Assembly (NCBI GenBank): GCA_964390945.1
Contig: CAYMIV010000001.1
Coordinates: 9,424-73,423, forward strand
Source: Damh-18 sp964390945
GTDB lineage: Bacteria; Patescibacteriota; Minisyncoccia; Phycocordibacterales; UBA918
Direction: 5' to 3'
DNA length: 64,000 nucleotides
This document shows positions 49,604-57,556 of this stretch, one piece after another. A program made the position numbers and the translations under genes. Each line of letters starts with the position of its first letter. Positions within the stretch are counted from its first letter, which is position 1. Under the pieces are notes generated by a model. It was not told the origin of the DNA. It saw only the letters and a program-made list of their open reading frames with translations, and did no database searches.

Positions 49604-51382
49604 TTATGTGCTGGATGCGACCGCATCCTGTGAGTCTCCGACATCGTCAATTGCTTCAACGTACGGTGTAACAACAACGTCTGGAATGTGTTCAATTTCG
49701 GCACCGTTTGTTGCCTCTGTTGAAGGCACTATGATGTCAAATTGTGAGCTCTCATCAATTGGCGACATTGATTCGGGTTCTTCAGTCGACATTTCTGTCG
49801 AAGTTGCCGGGGGTTCGGTAAATGGGGATACGATAACGTCATCTGTTGATGTCGAGCTTGGCGTATCGCCACCCTCAACATGTGGTTCAGGATCGGGTGC
49901 ACCATCATCACTCTCCTTCGGTTTTTGTTGCGTGCTCAATTGGAGAAGGGCGCGCTCTTCTCCCGTTTGATCGGGGTCAGGCAAGGATTCGGGCACCGGC
50001 GTGGGTGAGGAACTGAGAGGCACAACTTTACCGCTTTTTAAATCATATCCTTTCGTTTCAACGTCTCCGTTTGTCTGCTTAGCATCGTATACAAGAACAA
50101 AGCGTGGGTTATCGATTGAGGCGCCGTCAGCGCTTTCTATGGTGTCAATGGATTTCGTCACACGATCATATACTTTTACTCTCCATGCACCGCTTTCGAA
50201 CGTTTGCCAAATAATGTAATTGCCATTGATGCGCGGAGATATGTCGTGCCACGTATTATCGGTAAGCATGGTAAGTTCGCCGCCTTCTTCGAGCATGATT
50301 TCCCAATCATTTCCAATCCAACCCTGCCATGCAATTACGTCGCCGTAGCGCGATGGTTCCATATTGTTGTAGCGTTCATTCGTTATTTGCTGTTCCTCAC
50401 CCGTTTCAGCATCATAGGTGACAATTTGATATCTGCCGTCGATAAGCCGATGCCAAACGATAGAATTCGATGATTCATCATAATATGGGGCATCATCATC
50501 AAAAAGGTTCTTCGTGACCTGCGATAATTCACCGCCTCGTTCGACAAAAATTTCACGGTCGCCGTCGGCATCAGGTGCTGAAAAAACGCGGTCTGTTCCG
50601 AGCGTTTTAGGAGCAGTTGAAGCGGTGGAACAGTAAAACGAACCATCGCCCACCTCTGCACACTCGTGTTTTGAAAAAATGAAGGCGTTTTCATCATTGA
50701 AAACTGTACTTATTGCAAAATTCTCTACCCCGGGCTGTTCAGGTTCTGTAGACGTTGATGTTGTTGCGACAACGTCAGAAAGAGGAATTTCGAGATCGGG
50801 TGTTTCGATGGAGGGTGTTTGTTCTGTGGATGTAGCGCTTTCGGTTGATGAGACGATTTCATCCTCTATGGTGTTCGGAGTTGTTGTGGGAACAATTTCA
50901 CCGTCCTGTTCGGTGATTGTTTGCAAAAGCGGCTCTTCGTCGTCAGATTCAAGTGGTGGCAATTGCTCTGATGAGGAAGCATTCTCTTCCAATTCAGTAT
51001 CGATTTCCGAAGGCAGAGTCACCCCGCCTTCATCGATTACCTCTACCTGTTGAGCAGGTATCGCATCCTGAATTTCCGCATTTGTATCAATCGGCGATTC
51101 GCTAGCCGTCTCTGAAACAACACCCTCAGAAGTCTCTGTCAGTGATGTGTCTTCCGAATCTTGCGACTCCTCTGCAGTGAGTGGCGCCGCTTCTTCAGCT
51201 GAAGATTCTTGAATGGAAGCGTCTTGTTTTAATGAATCAACTACAGTTTCAGACGCAAAAGCGGGAGCAAGCGGTAAAAGAATCAAAGAACAAAGCAACG
51301 CAAACGTCAAAAACCACGCGCAAGAATATATAAACCCGCGTGTTTTTCCATACACCATAAACGCAACGGCTGTTGTGCGCAT
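49604..51382 (-). CDS. Secreted TolB-like beta-propeller protein with acidic flanks
   Basis: A 592-residue protein. It has a signal/anchor helix (about 18-42, cut near AFA-SET), a 180-residue acidic Ser/Thr/Glu-rich disordered linker, then a six-bladed propeller of the TolB/WD40-like type (about 225-460: NSIVWHRLIDGRYQIVTYDAETGEEQQITN, AWQGWIGNDWEIMLEEGGELTMLTDN, IIWQTFESGAWRVKVYDRVTKS), and another acidic tail rich in Ser, Thr, Glu and Pro. The flanks suggest a heavily exposed wall-spanning stalk. The gene is 19 nt upstream of the giant gene and probably heads that operon. No catalytic motif seen. Function unknown. Confidence 0.85.
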   Translation of the reverse strand: MRTTAVAFMVYGKTRGFIYSCAWFLTFALLCSLILLPLAPAFASETVVDSLKQDASIQESSAEEAAPLTAEESQDSEDTSLTETSEGVVSETASESPIDTNAEIQDAIPAQQVEVIDEGGVTLPSEIDTELEENASSSEQLPPLESDDEEPLLQTITEQDGEIVPTTTPNTIEDEIVSSTESATSTEQTPSIETPDLEIPLSDVVATTSTSTEPEQPGVENFAISTVFNDENAFIFSKHECAEVGDGSFYCSTASTAPKTLGTDRVFSAPDADGDREIFVERGGELSQVTKNLFDDDAPYYDESSNSIVWHRLIDGRYQIVTYDAETGEEQQITNERYNNMEPSRYGDVIAWQGWIGNDWEIMLEEGGELTMLTDNTWHDISPRINGNYIIWQTFESGAWRVKVYDRVTKSIDTIESADGASIDNPRFVLVYDAKQTNGDVETKGYDLKSGKVVPLSSSPTPVPESLPDPDQTGEERALLQLSTQQKPKESDDGAPDPEPHVEGGDTPSSTSTDDVIVSPFTEPPATSTEMSTEEPESMSPIDESSQFDIIVPSTEATNGAEIEHIPDVVVTPYVEAIDDVGDSQDAVASST

Positions 51383-51444
51383 ATCTCTACGTGCAAGCGA
51401 GATTCTGTGGTGGCAGAATACTCCCCTGTACCTTCAATAATACA

Positions 51445-51453
51445 AGTATATCA
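51445..51453 (-). promoter_or_regulatory. Extended -10 promoter of the giant surface protein operon
   Basis: TGA-TATACT on the minus strand, giving a transcript start near 51438 and a leader of about 55 nt before 51382. Probable driver of 51382 to 39862 (about 11.5 kb). Confidence 0.45.
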
Positions 51454-51495
51454 AGTCGTTCTCCACACCATTATCAACAGCAAATGCACGGGCAA

Positions 51496-52233
51496 CTATT
51501 TGAAGAAGGAATCGGCTAAGAGAATTGAAAAATCCTTAAACGTCATTCTACCGTCCCCGTTAAAATCAAAGAGTTTACCCTTTGTAAACCATGCCGCCAT
51601 GAAAGCAGAGATGTCCTTGAGGTCAACAGCACCGTCACCATCGACATCGGTCACGATAGTCATTTCAACCTCGCCGACGAGCGTGCCATCCGCGGTAGCA
51701 ATTAAAATTCGAGCTTCATCAGAATCGGTGTCATCAACTTCAACCGTTGTGCCGAGACCGTCGCCGGCGACAAAGGCAACATTGTTGGTTGTGACATAGG
51801 CGGTACCGGACGCCAATGCTCGCGCACGTATTCGTGCAATAGTGTGTTCTCCAACAAAACCTTTTCGGAACGTGCCACCGCTTAAGTAAATTGAGCCGTT
51901 CTCGGCATATGGTTCCTTTGTCCAAAGCGTTATGACTGATGTGCCGGTATCAATACCCTCAATTTTAAGTTTCGAGGTTTGGTAAGCCAGGGTGATGTCA
52001 ATCGCATTAACGGGAGTGTGTGCAGTTGCCAAAACTTCAATCATTATATTGTCGCCCTCTTTAACAGAGGAAGGAGTTGTTACGATGGAAACATAGGAAC
52101 TCCCACCGGAAATAACGGCGGCAAGACCTGCAAAGAGCGAGGCAACGAGTGCGGTAGAAAATACATATCGAACGGTCGTACTCGTTGTCCTGGAACGGAT
52201 TAGGGGTAACCGATTCCGAAATGCTTGTCTCAT
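51496..52233 (-). CDS. Cohesin-like and dockerin-type domains in one secreted protein
   Basis: A 245-residue protein. Signal/anchor helix about 22-44; cohesin-like beta domain about 47-165, with the paralogue motifs N76-x2-D79, LWTKEP (103-108), GG (119-120) and GDGLGT (157-162); then a dockerin-like pair of calcium loops at the C-terminus: D196-x-D198-x-D200-x3-D204-x2-D207 and D223-x-N225-x-D227 ... D234, each followed by a short helix (second: FKDFSILL). Bearing both domains, it could bind a dockerin and be bound by a cohesin. It overlaps the coding start of the 52230 gene by 4 bases and is the last gene of that set. Domain assignment by pattern only; no search was run. Confidence 0.85.
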   Translation of the reverse strand: MRQAFRNRLPLIRSRTTSTTVRYVFSTALVASLFAGLAAVISGGSSYVSIVTTPSSVKEGDNIMIEVLATAHTPVNAIDITLAYQTSKLKIEGIDTGTSVITLWTKEPYAENGSIYLSGGTFRKGFVGEHTIARIRARALASGTAYVTTNNVAFVAGDGLGTTVEVDDTDSDEARILIATADGTLVGEVEMTIVTDVDGDGAVDLKDISAFMAAWFTKGKLFDFNGDGRMTFKDFSILLADSFFK

Positions 52234-52895
52234 GGTAGGGGGGTGAGATCGATTCGAAGCTCATCAATCATTGATTGCTTGATTGCCGCTGTTTCATTGA
52301 GTGTTTGCGCTTGACGCACCAACTGGTTTATCTGTGACGCTGAGGTTGATGAATCTTCGATTAACAGCGAGATTATCTTTCCCTGTATCAAAGTGATTTC
52401 CGTTAATACCGCACTGCTATCTCGCTCAAGTTGGGTGAGCTCATTCCACGAAGCAAGCATCGCGTGTTCCTCCGCGGTATCGTCGAGTATGTCGAGTAAT
52501 CGCACGTAACGAACAAGCACATCATATTCTCGTTCCAACAATGCAACCATGAGCGCCTTTCTCTCTGCAAAGTACATTCCGCACGAATGGAATAGTTGCT
52601 GCGACTTGATTAATTCTTTGTTCTGGAGCGAGCCAAGCCTTGAGAGAAGCGCTTCAAATTCAGCTCGATCGGGGCAATCTTGAATCACAGAACCGATTCG
52701 CGCATCAACGTCATTCGTATCGATTTCATTGGCAATCGTTGCGAGGGTTTCGATTTGCTCAGCAATTGAATCTTCCACAACCAGCGTAATTGCGTTAAGT
52801 GAATGGGATACATACCACGCACTCCCGGCACAGAGGAGCGCAATTATACCAAGGTGTGCGCTTAGCATGATGTGCGAGGTGAGAAATTCTTTCAT
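52230..52895 (-). CDS. Membrane-anchored helical protein (221 aa)
   Basis: An N-terminal membrane helix (about 10-32) is followed by an all-helical, amphipathic extracytoplasmic domain (about 35-215). It has the character of a four-helix bundle, as in chemoreceptor or signal-sensing ectodomains; three cysteines are present, two of which (Cys in IQDCPD and SCGMYF) could pair. I do not recognise a family. It is translated with the cohesin-dockerin protein (ATGA overlap) and follows the 52900 gene at 4 nt. A TACAAT box inside the gap (52902-52907) is 6 nt before its ATG, so an internal start is possible. Confidence 0.78.
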   Translation of the reverse strand: MKEFLTSHIMLSAHLGIIALLCAGSAWYVSHSLNAITLVVEDSIAEQIETLATIANEIDTNDVDARIGSVIQDCPDRAEFEALLSRLGSLQNKELIKSQQLFHSCGMYFAERKALMVALLEREYDVLVRYVRLLDILDDTAEEHAMLASWNELTQLERDSSAVLTEITLIQGKIISLLIEDSSTSASQINQLVRQAQTLNETAAIKQSMIDELRIDLTPLP

Positions 52896-52899
52896 GCGT

Positions 52900-54618
52900 T
52901 TATTGTACTATGTTCTCAATGTCAGCAATTTCTTTGCGAACTTTCGTCCGAACATCAGCGAGGTCTGTCTCAATTTGCTCGATGAGTGACGCTTCAGCGT
53001 TCGTGAGTTTTCCCTTTCGAGATTCCTTTAGTTCAGTAACTTTAGAATGCAGATTCACAAAGGCTTCATCGAGTTCTCTTTTAAGAGTTTCTTCGGCTTC
53101 ACGGGTTTCAAAGGCAATCGTACGTTTCCAGCGCGAGAGACGATGCCACAAGAACCATGTTCCGAAAATCGAAAGTATGAGAAGTGCAATGAGCGGAACA
53201 ACGACTGAAAGCACGCTAACCACAAACGAGCCAATGCGCATATATCCGGGCTCTTCAACGACAATCCGATGCTTCTCTGAAGTCATGCTCGTAGCGCCGT
53301 ACTCGTCAGTTGCGATTGCTGTCACATCGTAGACGCCAACGGTAAGACCCGCATCAGTAATCGCTGTAAACGAACCGCTCGCATCAGCCTTGGTAAGCAC
53401 CGTTTCCGACTCGCCATTCGTTTTTGTAAACGTAATACTCACATCCGCAGACGCTCGCGTTGTACCCCGAATGACGGGAACTACACCGGGGGAAATACGT
53501 ACCGGATACTCGGTAATGAGGGGCGCTTCAAACGCTGAAATATCGAATGCATATGATGCGACTCGAGAATTTCCCGCTGCGTCAAACGCCTCAACAACGA
53601 TGGTGTGGTGGCCGGACGGGAGAACCGGGAGTGCATATCGTTGTGACTGTTCCGTGTCTTTATACTCTATCGGTTCTCCACCATCTATTTGTATTTTGTA
53701 GAGGGTAATCGGGGATGTGTCCTTCGCGGTAAAAATAAGTGTCCTCGAAGGATTGTTTTGCTCCTGTTCAGTTGATTCAGTTATGACGAAGTCTGAAGGC
53801 GGCTCTGTGTCAACTGCGAGTCTAAAATGAGTCACCCTTCCCCACCCATCCGCATTCTTGAACTGGACATGAAAATATGAAATTCCCTGCGGAAGTTCTT
53901 CAACACTCTTCTCTCCTACCGGGGGTTCATAGACGATGGTCGGGACAGAAATTTCGGATGTATCAAGCAATGTTCTTACTGCAATGATGTCCGATGGGAT
54001 TGCCCACTCTAGACGAGCCGTAGTTTCTCTATACCAATTGTCTTCATCGGGGTGCGTGGGAGAGGTTACCTTCGGTGCCATCGGTGTATTCGGCGGCGGT
54101 ATGTACTCTGGTGGCGGTATTTCAGACTTTGCCGCAATTGAGTACGAGGCTCCCGTCATGCCCGTCAAGACATTTGTTCCGAGTCCGTCAGCAGCGAGTA
54201 CTGAAGCGCTTTTGAAAGTTACTTTCGGTGAACCTGCCGCAAGAGGGCGAAAAACGATAGTCATTACCGTACCATTTGTCCCCGTGTACCCGCTCGGCGA
54301 ACCGCCGCTGAACGATATTGAACCGGCGCTATTTGAAAATGTCGGCTCCTGTGTCCAGAGGTTGAAAATGGAGGCCCCTCTCGAAACGGACTGTACCGCG
54401 AGTTCTTTGGGATTGAATGTAATCTGCGCATCGGCGGCATTAATTGGCTTTCCCTGCGTGTTGACCACCACGGTTGCGTTAAAGGTGCCGCCGACAGTAT
54501 AGACACCAGTGTCGGGGCTGATTTTGAGGGTTGCAGCATTCGTTTCTTGTACGAAGACAAAGAACGTAATGGCCAGCACCCCGATATATGCGGCTATGCG
54601 TTTATGGTGTGCTTTCAT
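52900..54618 (-). CDS. Cohesin-like domain protein with Ig-like modules, membrane helix and cytoplasmic coiled coil
   Basis: 572 residues from the second ATG. Signal peptide; cohesin-like domain about 28-165 (LKISPDTGVYTVGGTFNATVVVNTQG, NAADAQITFNPKEL, LWTQEP, SFSGGSPSG, LAADGLGT); a Pro-rich linker, an Ig-like region with W-R/T-H-F-R-L and two further Ig-like modules to about 465; one membrane helix (about 472-495); and a charged cytoplasmic coiled coil of about 75 residues (WKRTIAFETREAEETLKREL). The layout is an outward cohesin with an inward coiled coil. The first ATG (54639) would overlap the upstream gene by 38 bases, the second by 17; the second gives the better signal peptide. Confidence 0.85.
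   Translation of the reverse strand: MKAHHKRIAAYIGVLAITFFVFVQETNAATLKISPDTGVYTVGGTFNATVVVNTQGKPINAADAQITFNPKELAVQSVSRGASIFNLWTQEPTFSNSAGSISFSGGSPSGYTGTNGTVMTIVFRPLAAGSPKVTFKSASVLAADGLGTNVLTGMTGASYSIAAKSEIPPPEYIPPPNTPMAPKVTSPTHPDEDNWYRETTARLEWAIPSDIIAVRTLLDTSEISVPTIVYEPPVGEKSVEELPQGISYFHVQFKNADGWGRVTHFRLAVDTEPPSDFVITESTEQEQNNPSRTLIFTAKDTSPITLYKIQIDGGEPIEYKDTEQSQRYALPVLPSGHHTIVVEAFDAAGNSRVASYAFDISAFEAPLITEYPVRISPGVVPVIRGTTRASADVSITFTKTNGESETVLTKADASGSFTAITDAGLTVGVYDVTAIATDEYGATSMTSEKHRIVVEEPGYMRIGSFVVSVLSVVVPLIALLILSIFGTWFLWHRLSRWKRTIAFETREAEETLKRELDEAFVNLHSKVTELKESRKGKLTNAEASLIEQIETDLADVRTKVRKEIADIENIVQ
52902..52907 (-). promoter_or_regulatory. -10 box of the 52230 gene (predicted leaderless)
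   Basis: TACAAT on the minus strand, 6 nt before the ATG at 52895, in the last codons of the upstream cohesin gene. Same flanking CATAG as the box at 38371. Confidence 0.4.
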
Positions 54619-55642
54619 GAGAGGTTTCAGAATACTCATGTATCAGTTTTTGCTTTCTGCGATAGATGAGGTAGGAGACAAATGATACAAGGAGGATGCT
54701 TACCATGCTGACCACAGCAATCATGAGTATCCGATCGCGTGAAATTGAGCGGAGCGCCTCTTCCGGAACATACACCTCTACGGTTTCATTTCCTGCTTTA
54801 TCGACCGCCTTTACCCGAATCGTGCTGTTGAGCGTCTGGTCATTCAGCACGTAGGGACTCGTTGCTACTACCCAGGGAGCATCAACGCGACCCCACGTGA
54901 ACGAATAAAATTCTGTAAACGGCTCCTCCATAACCTCATAGTGATCAATGCCCGACTGTTTATCCTGGCTGTTAAAGACGATAAAATATTTTTGACTAAA
55001 CGCGGTGGACGATGTCGCGAGTGTTATCACAAAATTAGAAGGCGGCACTGAATCTTCTTGCACCTTATCCTTCCATGAATCAAGAATGGTGTTGCCAGGG
55101 GTGCCGAGAAGATTGAATGTGGCGTTTTGCGTTCGGAGCGGTGCGGGAGAGCCGAACCCATCGTGTAATAGAACGCTCGAAGAATCATCTATTCTCACTT
55201 CCGCTGTCGGATTGTCCCCCGCACCAACGCTGAATCCCGGTGATCGAAATACGATATCAGCGATAATGTTTGTGAGTCTCGGGTCTCCTGCAATTCGCCC
55301 GCAATAACCTCCAGGGAGACCGCCGGTTAGCGTTATGGTATGTTCTTCTTCGTTAATGACAGGATCAACGAGCCACACATTCAAAATTGAATCACCGCGA
55401 GAAACATCAACCGCACGAATATTTGAATCGTAGTGTAAAACCGCATCGACAGTGTTAATGCATTCACCTTCGTCGGTATCAATGCGCAGAGCAACCGTTG
55501 CCGTATCTCCTCGATATATGTCGATTACTTGCGGGTCAAGATAGAGAAGTGCGGCGTCCGCAGTACGAAAAAAGAAAATAGAGACAAATACTAAAAACAC
55601 ACACAAGACACGAACTGTTGTCGCGAACTGCACGATATTCAT
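54602..55642 (-). CDS. Cohesin-like domain protein with C-terminal membrane anchor
   Basis: A 346-residue protein. Signal peptide (1-29, cut near ADA-ALL), cohesin-like domain about 31-185 (YLDPQVIDIYRGDTATVALRIDTDEG, INTVDAVLHYDSN, DSILNVWLVDP, GGLPGGYCG, HDGFGSP), a second beta module with W and G-R-V-D-A-P-W, a membrane helix (about 303-325) and a short basic cytoplasmic tail. The domain is a clear paralogue of those in the two downstream genes. First gene of the three-cohesin operon. A TGG-TATACT box lies 9 nt before the ATG. Confidence 0.87.
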   Translation of the reverse strand: MNIVQFATTVRVLCVFLVFVSIFFFRTADAALLYLDPQVIDIYRGDTATVALRIDTDEGECINTVDAVLHYDSNIRAVDVSRGDSILNVWLVDPVINEEEHTITLTGGLPGGYCGRIAGDPRLTNIIADIVFRSPGFSVGAGDNPTAEVRIDDSSSVLLHDGFGSPAPLRTQNATFNLLGTPGNTILDSWKDKVQEDSVPPSNFVITLATSSTAFSQKYFIVFNSQDKQSGIDHYEVMEEPFTEFYSFTWGRVDAPWVVATSPYVLNDQTLNSTIRVKAVDKAGNETVEVYVPEEALRSISRDRILMIAVVSMVSILLVSFVSYLIYRRKQKLIHEYSETSHESTP

Positions 55643-55651
55643 ATTGAGTAC

Positions 55652-55660
55652 AGTATACCA
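55652..55660 (-). promoter_or_regulatory. Extended -10 promoter of the cohesin operon (predicted leaderless)
   Basis: TGG-TATACT on the minus strand, 9 nt before the ATG at 55642. The rest of the 275-nt gap 55643-55917 holds no supported gene apart from the terminator. Confidence 0.5.
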
Positions 55661-55857
55661 ACTATTTAGTGCGCAATCAGTATTTCTTCACAGAACAAGT
55701 CACTATGTTTGCGGTGTTCGTCATTACAAAACGACATATTGGAGGCATAGCAAGATAAAGAACATCAGTTTGAATCCACCGATGGGTGGAAAAACCATCG
55801 AGAACCTCTAGCGATGTGACGTGGTACTTCTCACGAGACTGGGCCTGTACTTTGCGC

Positions 55858-55898
55858 AAAAGAAAAACCCGTCTCGTGGTGGGAGATAGGTTTTTCTT
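55858..55898 (-). terminator. Terminator of the 384-residue surface protein gene
   Basis: On the minus strand the 10-bp stem 55860-55869 with 55889-55898 (inner TCTC/GAGA) is followed by the T-rich tail TTTTTCTTTT. It begins 20 nt past the stop of 55918. Confidence 0.8.
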
Positions 55899-55917
55899 GT
55901 ACTCTCTTCAGTTGTTG

Positions 55918-57072
55918 CTAGAACTGCGGCGTTGCAATGTAGCGAAGTGTCGTCGTATAGTCGTCACCAGCCTCTTGAAGCGCCGAGATTTGGATCTGGT
56001 AACCGATGCGAGCAGCGCCATACCCTTGTGTGGTGCCGTCTGCTGGTCCCGTGTGACCCATAATCACGATCGGTGTCGTACTTCCTGAAACCCACGTGTT
56101 CGAAGTGAACTCTTCCGGTCCAGGTCGTGTCGTGGTGCCGTCCGTGGAAGTAAGACCCCAGTGTCCATACGTTGCCGTATTTGTTACATCAGCACTCGGA
56201 CCCACCCACGCCGTAGGCGTAACGGTGTTCGAGCCATCAATGAATCCATCAATGACTCCGCCCGTGGTTGATTGGAGGGCACTGGTTTGCTCAACAGTCA
56301 CCGTATAGCCGTTGTCGGCGTTTGTGGTGACTGAAAGATCTTGCGCAAGGACTTTCGATTGGTTGATGCCGAGAAGACCAAAAGGCAACGTTACATTGGT
56401 TGAAGTTGCAGAAGTGGTAGTCGGGCTGCCGTTCACTGTTGAACTTGCAGCCACTCCGGTTACCGTGAAGGTAAGGGAGGTGTCGACACTTGCACTTACG
56501 GTTACTTCGTCTGTAATCGCTACTCTGACCTGACCCGAATCTTGCATCGAACCTGCGATATCAATCGAGTGAGACGTCGTTGTGGCCGTTGGGCCGCTCG
56601 GATTTGTGATTTGATCATTACCCGCACCGCCGGTTGCGTTATCTCCGATGAGAATTGTAATTTCAGAAGACGACGCCACTCCAATATCGGTCGGTGTTGT
56701 GAATGTAATCACGCTTCCTGCAACTCCTACTCCCCATTGTCCTACGCCCGGAGCTCCACCTGTCGTTGTCGCGACGTCATTGATCAATAGATCAATGTCA
56801 TTCTCGGCAACTGACCCCATCGTGAATGTGTTCTGAAAGGTTAGCGTAAAGTTTTGACCTATCGATAACCCATTTTGAGTGGTGAACACAATCGTATGGT
56901 CAGATGTCTGACCGGGTGCTGAATTTGATATCGTATCGCTTGCGTTTGTGATCGACGCAGCTTCCGCAGAGCGGAAAATTGCTGGAAGTCCCGTGCTCCA
57001 AAGGAACAGCGCTATTCCAACGATCACAGCAACAGCCTGAAGAGTTCGCACGGTGTGTACCGTGGAATTCAT
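55918..57072 (-). CDS. Secreted beta protein with WxL-like C-terminal domain (384 aa)
   Basis: Signal peptide (1-39, cut near AEA-ASI) and an entirely extracytoplasmic, Thr/Ser/Gly-rich beta protein. Residues about 40-205 are Ig-like; the C-terminal about 180 residues begin LPFGLLGINQSKVLAQDLSVTTNADNGYTVTVEQ and end YTTTLRYIATPQF, and they match the C-terminus of the giant protein and, loosely, the 59724 product. The trend (F-G-x-L-x-I-N, then G-Y-T-V, a G-x-x-x-W turn, and Y-T-x-x-L-x-Y at the end) is like the WxL wall-binding domain of firmicutes, though the exact W-x-L pairs are not clear. No membrane helix besides the signal. Monocistronic with a strong terminator. Confidence 0.8.
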   Translation of the reverse strand: MNSTVHTVRTLQAVAVIVGIALFLWSTGLPAIFRSAEAASITNASDTISNSAPGQTSDHTIVFTTQNGLSIGQNFTLTFQNTFTMGSVAENDIDLLINDVATTTGGAPGVGQWGVGVAGSVITFTTPTDIGVASSSEITILIGDNATGGAGNDQITNPSGPTATTTSHSIDIAGSMQDSGQVRVAITDEVTVSASVDTSLTFTVTGVAASSTVNGSPTTTSATSTNVTLPFGLLGINQSKVLAQDLSVTTNADNGYTVTVEQTSALQSTTGGVIDGFIDGSNTVTPTAWVGPSADVTNTATYGHWGLTSTDGTTTRPGPEEFTSNTWVSGSTTPIVIMGHTGPADGTTQGYGAARIGYQIQISALQEAGDDYTTTLRYIATPQF

Positions 57073-57418
57073 AGGCTTTACGTTGTATTAACAGTACGTC
57101 GACTCTATTAATGAGAGGCATATCGCGCTGTGCTCTTTCAGCATTTGATATGTCCTGTAACCAGAAGAGTCTCCACCCCTCCCGGGTTCACATCGAACAT
57201 ACTACGTTCATCCGACGATACTCGGCTGTAAGTATCGGCAATAAAGTTTTACCTCCATTACGAGTATGCACTCCACACATGTACGGAACGCACGCTTCAA
57301 ATGAACATGACTTTATTGTAGCGTGAAGAATTTTTAAACAGTTGAGTTATGCACAAAATTCGCACAAGAAACTCAAACTTAGTGAATAAATCTCACAAAC
57401 AATTTACTACCATGAAGG

Positions 57419-57529
57419 CGGACTCGGAAAATATCTGTCAGCATGCGCTTGTTTCATTAATTCAGCGTTCAAGTACGGCGTCGGCGCAAAACATTACTGA
57501 AGTAATGCGCCGACGGACTCGGAAAATAT
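57419..57529. repeat. 16-bp direct repeat around a strong hairpin
   Basis: CGGACTCGGAAAATAT occurs at 57419-57434 and 57514-57529. Between them lies a long hairpin (57479-57486 and 57492-57498 with 57501-57507 and 57508-57515, with a 5-nt bulge). There is no T-run, so it is not a simple terminator. The 484-nt interval 57073-57556 otherwise holds no gene that I can support. Confidence 0.7.
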
Positions 57530-57556
57530 AGTTGCCTTCAGCTCCTTATTTTCCGG

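Noticed and set aside
55677..55859. A 60-codon frame on the minus strand upstream of the cohesin operon.
   Set aside because: Its start lies inside the terminator stem of the previous gene, it has no ribosome site, and the cohesin gene has its own promoter after it. Composition does not look like a real protein.
57479..57515. Terminator of the dockerin gene.
   Set aside because: The hairpin is strong but there is no T-tract on either strand, so it is reported as a structured repeat.
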